Program-made: the position numbers and the translations under genes | DNA from: Litoditis marina | Lineage: Eukaryota; Nematoda; Chromadorea; Rhabditida; Rhabditidae | Reading direction: 5' to 3' | Length of the DNA: 64,000 bases | NCBI GenBank assembly: GCA_964036275.1 | Contig: OZ038440.1 | Span: 9,089,690 to 9,153,689 of the forward strand | The notes under the pieces: generated by a model | Databases searched by the model: none | Told to the model about the DNA's origin: nothing | Seen by the model: only the letters and a program-made list of their open reading frames with translations | In this document: in pieces, positions 25,801 through 37,800 of the stretch | Position numbering within the stretch: position 1 is the first letter of the stretch | Layout: the number at the start of each line of letters is the position of its first letter

Positions 25801-28800
25801 TCAAATACGAACTTTTTGATGTTTGATCTTTGGTCTTTGGTTTTTTGGTAGATCATAAATGACACTCTTCTTATCATATCCTGAACGTTTCAGACCTTCA
25901 CGATCATTTAGAGAGCCGTAGTGAACATCAGAAAGTTAGCTGCAATATAGCTTAAATGGAGGTCTAGGTGCGCCGTACATAGTACGGGTTTTCATTGAAA
26001 CCCTGATAACTCGCGAATGGATTGGTATTTTTCGGAATTTTTTTCACGATAAATTATGACTACTGCTTGTCTTGAAAAGGTCGGGAGCAAAAAAAATTAT
26101 ATCCTGTTTGAATTTTTGACCTCCCTTAGGCAAGGTCAAAGGTCAAAAACGAATAGATATTATTTTTGACCAACTATTAACAAAAGTGTTGTCTCTATTC
26201 GGCGAACCCATACTATGACTACACGGACCACTGTTACATTAGTTCTGGTTTTATGCTGGAAAAACAGCCAAAAAACGTCAAAATTGACAAAAAAAATTTA
26301 ACTAACTTAGGCTCGCAACTTTTGCACTAAGTTTTGAGCATTGCTCACCAAGTGGATGTTTTTACTAATTGACGATTTTTTCTGAATGTTGCAACCGGCC
26401 GACTTCTAAATTTTGACTTCTAAATTTTTTTGAAACTCTCATCACCAATCGATAAATGGTAGTATCAAGTTTTCATGGATACATATTCTGTATCGTTGTT
26501 GTTCATTTATGTTATCAAGTTTTGGGCGAATTCCATTCAGCCACTCGCTCAGAACGAAATCGATGACGTCATCGATTTTTCACATTATCGTTCGCCAAAA
26601 ATCAATAAATCAACTTTTCCACTATCTGTCAGTTTCCATCAGGTTTTTATGTTAGGCAGCATCCACATGCAAAGTTTGAAGGAAATCATCGACAAAAAAA
26701 AGTGAGTCACTCTCAATTCTAAATTTTTTTCAAACCATTGCCATCAATCGATAAATGGTGTTGAGGGTTTCTAGTCGAGATATGTTGTTCACTATTGTTG
26801 TTCATTTATGTTATCAAAATTTGATGCGATTTCATTCAGCCAATCGCTCACAATGAAATCGATGACGTCATCGTTTTTTCATATTTTCGTTCACCAAAAA
26901 TCAATGGATCAATATTTTCTCTGCCCTTTCACGTTTTGTACGTGGACATGTTGAGTAGCATCTATGATGAGAATTTGAAGGAAATTAAAGGCAAAAAAAA
27001 GTGCGTTACGCCTATACGATTATATATAGTAAGGTGACTAGCCAGTCGCGCGGCTCCCGCCGCGCGCCCCGCTAGCTGGGGGTGGACCCCCAGACCCCCC
27101 TCTTGCTTGCATCTTGATTTGTGGAAGTTATCTCATAGTTTTCACTATTTCTGAGATCAAATACGAACTTTTTGATTTTTGATCTTCGATCTTTGGTTTT
27201 TTGGTAGATCATCAATGACACTCTTCTTATCATATCCTGAAAGTTTCAGACCTTCACGATCATTTAGAGAGCCGTAGTGAACCTCAGAATGTTAGCTGCA
27301 ATATAGCTTAAATGGAGGTCTAGGTGCGCCGTACATAGTACGGGTTTTCATTGAAACCCTGATAACTCGCGAATGGATTGATATTTTTTGGAAATTTTTT
27401 CACGATAAATCATGAATACTGCTTGTCTTGAAAAGATCGGGAGCAAAAAAAATTATGTCCTGTTTGAATTTTTGACCTCCCTTAGGCAAGGTCAAAGGTC
27501 AAAAACGGATGGATATTATTTTTGACCAACTATTAACAAAAGTGTTGTCTCTAGTTGGCAAACCCATACTATGACTGCACGGACCACTGTTACCTTAGTT
27601 CTGGTTTTATGCTGGAAAAACAGCCAAAAAACGTCAAAATTGACGAAAAAAATTTAACCAACTTAGGCTCGCAACGTTTGCACTAAGTTGTGAGCATTGC
27701 TCACCAAGTGAATGTTTTTACTAATTGACGATTTTTTCTGAAAGTTGCAACCGGCCGACTTCCTTGTTTTGACTTCTAAATTTTTTTGAAACCGTCGTCA
27801 TCAATCGATAAATGGTAGTATCAAATTTTCATCAGCACATACTTTTGTATCGTTGTTGTTCATTTATGTTATCAAGTTTTAGGCGAATTCCATTCAGCCA
27901 CTCGCTCAGAACGCAATCGATGACGTCATCGTTTTTTCACATTATCGTTCGCCAAAAATCAATAAATCAACTTTTCCACTATCTGTCAGTTTCTAGTAGG
28001 TTTTTATGTTGGGTAGCATTCACATGCAAAGTTTGAAGGAAATCATCGACAAAAAAAAGTGAGTCACTCTCAATTCTAAATTTTTTTCGAACAATTGCCA
28101 TCAATCGATAAATGGTGCTGAGGGTTTCTAGTCGAGATATGTTGTTCACTATTCTTGTTCATTTATGGTATCAAGTTTTAGTGCAATTTCATTCAGTCAT
28201 TCGCTCACAATGAAATCGATGACGTCATCGTTTTTTCATATTTTTGTTCACCAAAAATCAATGGATCAATATTTTTTCTGCCCTTTCACTTTTTATACGT
28301 AGTCATGTTGGTCAGCATCTATAATGAGAAATTGAGGGGAATCAAAGGCAAAAAAAAGTGCGGCACGCCTATACGATTATATATGACTAGGTGATTCGTA
28401 CTCCAATGTTTCATGGTAGACAGGATTCAAATTGGCAAGTTTTTTGGAAGATTTCCTCAACTTCACACGTTTTCCTCGATAAATTTGCTCAACTTTTACA
28501 TATGGATCTGAAAATAAACGTGAAACTTTTTTGAATCTTAGAAAAGTGTTGAGTCGATCCATTCGCATCGATGGTACCAGAAAACTTACACAGCATGAAC
28601 GAAGATTTTCGTTTCACTAAACAACATTGAACACTCGTTTATAACGACCTCATACTTTATTTACGGTTTGATTTTTTTAATTGTAGCCTCGCACTCCATA
28701 ACATATGAACTTCGTTATTCTTTCGCTCAAAAACTATGTTGAAAAATTGAATAATTACCTGATGCACCAGTAATGTCCATTGGCCTCAAATTGTACGCTT

Positions 28801-31800
28801 TGGCTACAGTAATCAACAACTTCTGCTCAGCATTCGAGTACTGCATATATAGCAAGAGGTCTCCAAAGTCATTTTTATCCTGAAAAAAGTTTAGAAATTT
28901 TTCGAATTCAGCTCCATTGAGAATTAAAACTAAACTAAACATGTCTGAAGTTGAATCAGACTGAAATGGAGTTTTTTTGGGATATGTTCCTTCACGTCTT
29001 CCATTTCTTATTTAACTTCCTACCATGTTTCATAACTCTTCTAATCAATCACAAACAAATTTGCCACCAAGATCTTTTCCCCTCCTCTCTAATCCGTAAA
29101 CCCGAGATAAAAGTGATGCCTCCGACCCGCCTTTTTATGCCGATAACTACCTCAAAGTTAGTCATTCATGATGTAGACACAACTGTCGATTGCATTTCCA
29201 GCAGATGTTCCGCCATATGGTTTCAAATGGGCTCTCGAGAAGCCATTAAATGACTTGGAATGCGGAAATTGTGACATTCCAGTGGTATAGACCAACTTTT
29301 TCACGGCTTTACGAGCTCAAAAACTGAGAATTGGTCGTTAATTGCAATCAATCGGTGTTTTTCTAGGTTCAAACCATAAGTTCTCTTAGGGTGGGAACTT
29401 TACAAGCGCCTAAAATATTTAGTGGTTAGTGCAATAGTCAACTGTGCTTGGGTAAGTTGAATCTAGCTAGTTTCCGTAGTTCGTTTACATTATTATAGAA
29501 TATTCAAGTGAAAGTTATGGTACTTGAAATTCGGTGTTAGTTTACCTGACTGGCAACAATTTGCATAGTGTATTCCGTCCACGTGTACAAATCGCTTTTA
29601 TCAAACAGGTCCCTCATAATGACATTCCCAATAAGGCCGTGGCGGGTGAAACGATCGAAATCGTACACAGTGAACTGCAAATGGAATCGATTTAACTAAG
29701 ATTTTCATACAGATGTTTTTTATGAAATGAAAATTAAAGAAATTCATGCAATGTTCGATAGAGTATTTCAAAAGTGTTGCCTTTGTCAATTTGTCAATCA
29801 TCAAACACACTAGTTTTTCTGCGCAGTATTGAACGAACCAACACGACACTATTAGAAGATGAGAGTTGGTAGGTTTGAGCATTAGCTTATAGTATAGAAT
29901 TAGGAACCAAATAGCACTAAGAGTATAACTGACTGAGATTAAAGAAAACATACCTGTAACATGCGATTTGACAAATTATTGAAAGGCACATCGAAAGAGA
30001 ACATCTCATTGAATTCGGGAGCCAGCGTTTTCTTGCAAATCCTCGTTTTACAATGATTTCTGCGCTCAGGCAGGAGGTACATTTTGACGTAAGGGTCCAC
30101 GGTACGGCCTTTGTCCTAAAGTAATGCAAATTCAAATCACGGCAAAACTGAGTTAAAACTAGTACCAACCGTAATTCAATCGACCAGTTAGGGTAGAATG
30201 GGAGAAACAGAAAGTGTAATGTTTAATAGATGAGTTCATATCCTGTGTTTCACTCGGAGATTATATGATGACGAAAAACTTATTCATGGTATGAACGTAA
30301 TACTAGCGAATGGGTACATTTTATGAGTAATCAGTTGGGATATAATAGTTACATACTGTACTTCTATGTAAAATTAGTCCGACAAAGGTAATAAATCAAT
30401 GAATTACTGAGAAATAAGCTCACCTCCACAGGTAGGTTACTGGCTCGTAACACATGAAGCATTAGAACACGATGAATGAAGTCGTAACGGAGAGCGAACG
30501 TGAGCGTACCACTGAAATCAAAATGTCTATAAATTCAGTCTCATTAGTTCACAGAATTCAAAGATAATGTTATACTCGAACAGAAAATAACATATCGCTA
30601 TCGAATTTTGACTTGTTTTTGTACCAAATTTGATCGAACTGGTACGTGTCTCAAGGTACATCTAGATGTGAAAGCCGTTTTATTGATATTTTCATTCAAC
30701 GTTTTCTGTCATTCCGTTTTATTGATATTTTCATTCAACTTTTTCTGTCATTCCAAAACAAGACTAACCGAAAACAGTTTTCCGTGCTCTTCTCATAGAA
30801 TCCCAGTTCGTAATGAAGGACCGATCGCTCGTCCATATCTTCAACCTGAAACATTCAGATGCATACAAGAAATGAACGAATCATCGTTGTAGTTCGAACA
30901 ACGTTCTCGCTCTCCCTGTAAGGTATCAACGCTTTATTGTACTGTTTTTTTATATATTCATAATAAACCTAGTCTAGTTAGTGTTTTGTTGTGTTATATT
31001 CAAAAGGCTAACGTATCGCCTGAAATACCTAATCGTTGTGACTTCGTGAGTACGAGGGTTACAACAGTTTGCCACCTATTTTCAACACATAACTGAAAAG
31101 TGCAATTTTAAAATGGAAAACTCGTTTTGACCACATCAAACATGATGAATGAGTTCGAGACTTATTGAAAATTCATTGAAAACGCAGTCTGCATCCGGGT
31201 CATTCGTTTTGAGCTAAAAGAATTGATGCATTTTGGACATTAACATTCAAGTGACCAGAGTTCAACGTAATTTTGGGTTGTACTTAAAATATCTACGCAA
31301 TGTTGTTTCTCAATATTCATTGACCACAAAATTGTCAAGTTTAGCAATTAGACAAGCAAGTAGAATTTAACCACACTTTGTGTTTACTAAGTTATTATAG
31401 TTGATTGAATTACAAAAGTGTGAGTGGCTACTCTACCTCCATTGATTCAAAACAACCGAGGTATAAGAAACGAGAAGCGATTCTGAGAGGATAGGGGTCT
31501 GTTTTATCCAGCAGTACACGCTATTCTATTCAGAGACATTATTTGCCCAGTGCGCTCAGTTTGTATAGGAGTAGCAACAATGATCTGGCCAAAAACCATG
31601 GGTAGGATCAACTGTGAAACCGCTATTTGTGAAGTGTAGAGGTGAACAAAAGTAAGTTGTGAATTAATTTGAAAGAAGCCGTACTATCGAACTACAACTA
31701 AAAATGCGCAGACTCAAACTTTGAACACAGCCGAAATGTGCAAAACATATAGTTGTGATCTGGTTTTTCTAAGCGGACCCTCTATATAAAGCGATAGCTG

Positions 31801-34800
31801 ATCTAATGACAACATACATCGTGGTAATCTTCATGGTGTTTGTGAGGGAAGCTTGCAAGGAATTACTCCATAGATTAAGCTCAGTGGTCAGCTCAGATGG
31901 TCTATAGAATCCGAACGTGTGAAAGATGAGAAAAAAATTGAGAAATTCAATAACAATCTCAATCATCCCACTTTCTGATAGTCATAGGGAAAGAGAATCG
32001 AAAGCTTGCAGCAACTCAAGCTGTAGTGCAAATGAAGTTGTTATTATATACGAGAAGTAAATTGAATAGTCACGTAAAGTTAGAATTCTGATGAGAAATG
32101 TGCACTTTGTCATTGCACGTTTCTGAGTTATTCTGTGTTCAACCTGTTTCACGGGACTGTGCAATGGACTAACAGTATAAATGAAATTATTCAGAGGCAG
32201 TCTCGAGTCGAATGTAGAGGACATGGCTAAGAAGTATGGGATTCTTAAAATATACTATTTTCCGGTTTGTACCCATTTCAGAGTCAATTAATATACTCCC
32301 CATGGTATCATATTCATAAGAATCGCGTAAATACAGCAACATTCACTCTCGAAGATAATGTTGTGAAACTGAACTACATACAGTTGAATTATATCAAATT
32401 TGCATTCGAGCTTGTATCTGACAAGGAAAATACACCAGTAGAGCAGTGCATGAGTGATCATTATAAATTCTGCCTCAAGAAGCACCTGTAGGAATTATTC
32501 AGTCTCAACTTTATTTTTGTTAATTTTTAATTTGCAAACGTATTTAGGTTTTATTGCAAGTATGAGCTGCGTGAATGATTGCAGATTGCAGAGGGAGCAC
32601 TGATAAGCACTACGTGGAATTAGCAGTTGTGGACCATACGGTTCATCATTATGACAACATTAGTCCAAGTAATCTTCTCAGTATCAATAAGAAGGGCTTA
32701 TATGAGGTGTTTGTGTAGGAAGCTCACTGGTCACCCTAAAGATCGTATCACAATGAAACCAGAGTTCATCGCTTTACACGAGCTCACTTCATAACGGTGG
32801 TAATTGCGATTGTGCAAAACATAAGTCGTAACAAAATCGAAAAACTCGAGTTTGAAGTTCTGAGTTGAGTTCAGGTTCAAATTGTTGCCGAATCATTCGA
32901 AATAGTCTGGTTATAAATTACCAACCCTATTCCACGAAATAAGCTTCCAAAGAATGTGTAAAAGAGTTTTCTTATACCAAACTCAATGAAGAACAATTTA
33001 AATTGTTGGGAATTCTTTTTATGACCTACTTGATTCCCGTCTTCGTCCATATTGAATAGAAACAGACTCGCCCTGGAGGATGAGGTTCGACGATCGTCGA
33101 TCAGAAGGTCACAACTATCCGAACTAGAAATTGTATGTATTTCTAATAGTATTAACCAGCATGTATCGTTGAAAATACTGATGAGTACTTATCTGCAGTA
33201 CTAGTGATAGTTATCGGTCAAACTAGTAGTACTAATCAGTCCTGAAACCCACCGAGAAATTTATTCTTTTAGAGCGCAATGTTAATTCCACAGCGTGTCG
33301 TTCTAAGTTCCATTCTAAGGTCGTTCTAAGCATGCATGTGTGTACATGGACAATGATTCCAAATGAAAATATTGGAAGAGGATCATTTCTTTTTGTTCGA
33401 CAGGGGTACATTTTGTACATAGCTTTACTCAAATCAAACTGGAGTTGCACAAACGCTTCAAACGGTTTATACAGTATGCCGTATCTGCGTTAGTGTGAAT
33501 CCAAACATGAAGAGATTGTTAGTTAACGTGTGTTCACGTGTGACTCACGTGCTATGAATAGCGGGTGAATTGCAGGGACTAGTTCTGTTTGATCGGCATT
33601 CCATCCAGGGCGGACTGCTCCCGTCGCGAATCATCACTCGCGACTTGTACGAACTGTTCATTTCTGAAAAATAAACAAAGTTGTATTCTATAAAACATCT
33701 TTTGAAACATTCAGTTCAAAACTTTCCCTTGAAATGTTTCAGTTTTCGAAATACCTACATGAAAAGTACCTAGGTATTTAAACTGTATCAGAGTATCAGA
33801 CCAATGTTAGAGACTGGCGGATTTTGCTATGCACACACAAAATGTTCAAAGGTCTGACTGAACGTTCAGTTCGAGATTGTTTTCCACTTTCCCCGTTAAA
33901 ATCCGTAATGCATGAGTTTGAGTGCACATTTAGATTAAGAAAATGAGAATCGAAAAACCATAAACGAGATTTTTCCTTTATTGTCTTGGTTGGAGTCATT
34001 GGAACTCGATTCACACAATTGTCTTTATTCCTGACCAAACGACAGAATATATACTTTAGGCAAAAACGAACGAGAAAGAAAGTGAGACGAAGAGAGAGAG
34101 GGATAGAGAGAGAGAGCTAGAGATAGGGAGGGAGAGAGACAAATAGTGAAAGAGAGAGAGAGAGAGTATAGGAAGAGGTTGAGAGATGAATATAGCTCAG
34201 AGCCCAAGATTTGCACTGAAAGTCATCTGTGTGCGGCGAGCAGTGTTTACGCGTGGAGCCCCCTGCAATGATATAAATCGCCTTTTAACTGCCTAGAAGA
34301 CGCGGGGTGGGGGTATATCCTTTCTCTTGGATAGATCAGGGTGTTTTCGACAAAATCACTGATAATATAGAAAACATATAGGAAAAGATATACTAAAAAA
34401 AGTTTCAGCAACAACCAAAATTAAAATTTTCGGCGTTAAAGATTACTTACATGTTCCCTACGTTTCTGATAATTCAAATGGGTGTACCCTTCTTATTTCT
34501 GACTGAGTTGGATTATACTCCTCCAAACTACAAACTAAATACTTCGGAAAATACATTCAGTATTAATAAAATACAATATATATATATATATTTTTGCTAG
34601 AAGATTTATCAACTTTTAGTTCAGATCACGAGTAAGTGAATATGAGAAACCCTGAAACACGTGGAAAAGTTCACTTGACTGGCACCGGGTTTTGTGCTGC
34701 CTATGGCTTGAATTTCACACCTGTGAAAATAAAAAATAAGACAATTAATATTAAATGAAAAAGTGATAAGTAATTGAATTGATCCCCGCATAATTGGATA

Positions 34801-37800
34801 AACTTTCAATTTTGCTCAACGTCACTTATTCACGTGAGGCAGTCACGTAGTTTGATTGGAATTACACCTGTGAACCAGATTATTGGAACTGATGAACATC
34901 AACAGTTGCTTTGTCGTATCATCGTAACGGGTTTTGAGTTATGGTGACATTTAATACAATGCACATAATACGATCTTTGTGATAAGATTGTAGTCTAGTC
35001 ATTTGGACAGAAATATAAACTTCTTGAGTTTCAGAAACTTCACGAAAAGGTAGAAGATTAATGATATAAAACTAGGAAGTTGTGTACAAATGGTTACTTA
35101 CCACGTGTGGGCTGATCAAATATATCGCACAACTACCAATTGATTGAATTTGTATTGTGAGAACAGAATATGTACTACGATTGAAATTAAACTTCTGATA
35201 AACGTTTTATAAACATAATATACGGGCGAAATACAATTGTCTGATAACAGTTTAATGAGTCATTAGGGAAGCTAAAAGGAGTTTATTGTAAAATGGCGAG
35301 TTTTAGGATTATAAAAAATTCGAATGCATGAAAAAAATAAAAAAAATAATGGTAAACAGTTTTAGAGTGGTTTACTTCAACATGGCTTGCTTTTTTTATG
35401 TTTGACGTGAATCGCAATTCAAAAAACTAGAAAGTCTAGTTCTAAGAATATATACATAATTCATCGCAAATTGGATAATTTAACTGATTTCAACCTGGAG
35501 CACGGGAAAACTTTGAACAATGCAACGTTACATCTGTTCATTCAAGGTGTACATTGTACAAAATTATTCCCTAGAAACATATTTTTTCTCGGAGACAGGA
35601 AGTTGTGAGGAACATTTATGTAGAGCGCATGCTAATCTACATTAATTCTCATTAGAGGAATAACCTGACAAATTATCGCAATCCACGCTAGTCGCGATAC
35701 TTCGAGCAATAACAGGAAAACATTTTGTTTTCTGTTTTTTGATCAGCACAATCCGTACTGTTAACGAGCTAGAAACGAATATACGCAGAGATTTTGTAAT
35801 TTATCATAGGATACTGAATAATAAACCACAACAGAAATCGAGCACAAGACTTTCCTATACACACGAAAAAAACTACTTGTTAACTTTAATCCAATTCTCT
35901 TTCAAACTATTTCACACGAGCAAAATATAACAAATAAAATGTTTCATAAAACAAAAAGCCTAATGTTCTACTGCATATCGTAAAAGCTGCTAAAAAAAGG
36001 TGAGTAAAGTTATAGTTCTCGCCGTTCTTACTGATACTTTGGCAGCGAGCCAACGAAACTTTGAATTAAAATATTTCATGGAAACAACTGGTATCACAAA
36101 AATAATTTTTCCGTTTTACTGCAGCTCAAAAACCTTTGGTGTTTTGGAAAAGATTTACATGGGGGAAAACCACAAATTTTCGAGGTCTCCGTAGGAATGA
36201 TTAGAACTATAAAATTGCAGCAAACAAGTAGTTCTTTCGGTTTCGTGCTCCAAATTAGAAAATTCGATACATGCGAAAGTGTGAGAAATGTAGTTCCAAA
36301 CAAGCACGAGATCAGTTCATAACGTTTTAGAAAAATTTTCTGAGGGCTGTTATGCGACAAACAGCTCTATTTTGTTCCAAACATATGGGTTCCCAAATTT
36401 CGGGAACGGCGTGAATGTTACTTCAGCTATCTCGGAGGAGAATAAAGTTTGGATCTGAACGTCTAGAGAAAGGTGCTCATGAAAATCTAAGACGGAAGTT
36501 TCAGAAATGGAAATTGAATCAGACTCATAAGCTGTTGAAACACTCATAGTTCGCACATTTCCCAACTGGACTTGGGCAGTTTGCCAATGAAAATTCAAGG
36601 CAGTTTTTGAACATGTTGAAATATTTCAAAACGTTAGAATTTTATGTGAAGGGTGCTTTGGTTCTTCGAAACTTTCGGTGAAATAAATGTTTTCTCTAAA
36701 TAACAGTCTTTCAAAGCTTTTGGCTCGCTGCCAACGAGTTCAGTTGGGGAATGTGAGCGCTATAGTAAAAAGAGCATATTTTCTAGTTCCGAACAAAAAC
36801 GTCCAAAACAGCCATTACATCACATAGGTTTAGCCAGAAAACAAGACAGAATCATTCTCATTCCGTGCGATTGAATCTATTGTATATGCTTTGTTAATGG
36901 GCTGGAAACCATTGCGGGGGACTCACAAACTCAATCAAAAATGCCAGCGGGAGCCGGCGTTATACTCGTCGACAAAGGGAAAACACGTGAAACGTGGAAA
37001 TCATGATTATGTTTCACGTTCACAATTCGGCGACCAACGAACAATAAAATAGTTCCCGTGCATTACTCGATGAGTGGAAAACAAATCATGTGAAGATGTA
37101 TATACTAGAAGTGAATTGAATAGTCACGTAAAGTTAGCATTCTAATGAGACATCGTGCACTTTGTCAATGCACATTTCTGAATTCTGCTGTTCTTAACAT
37201 GTTCCACGTGACTGTACAACGACTAAGAGCTCAGTTTTATGCTCACTACCTAACAAAGAAAAAATTGAAAAAAAGTCTGTGATACTTTTGCGGTAATAAC
37301 CGGATCTTAGTATACTCCCACTTTCGATCCTCGTCGCTAAGCTCGCCTGACTCATTATCATCTGATGCAAAATCGATTATGAGATTATGCTAATCAGGGT
37401 TGTATTACTCATTGTTTTCATTCCAGAAATATCCTCGAATATCTGATTGCAAAAAAAGTTTGTTTAATGGTTCGATTTTTCGAATTTTCGGATTAGTTTT
37501 TCAATCACGAAGTACCAAGTAGCACTGAATTCCATTGATCACTTCTAGAAAAAAATTCGAACTGATAACACCTCCAAACCGCACCCACAATAAAACTCGT
37601 ACAAAAAATTTAGATGTCGTCGTAAAACTGAAAATCTTGAGAGCTAAAAAAGGAAATTGCTGAAAGAGGCACTTGAGTAGTCGCGGAACGGGTACACATA
37701 AAAGTTACGAGTTATGCTAATTACCCCTCTTCTGCGGACATGTCGTTACGCATTTGTTCGGGTAAAGTTCGAAAGAAAAAACGTGTACTCGTTGAACTCA

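Noticed and set aside
24304..28390. CRISPR or tandem-gene array
   Set aside because: Units are 1.35 kb, without spacers of uniform length and without coding sequence, in a eukaryotic intron.
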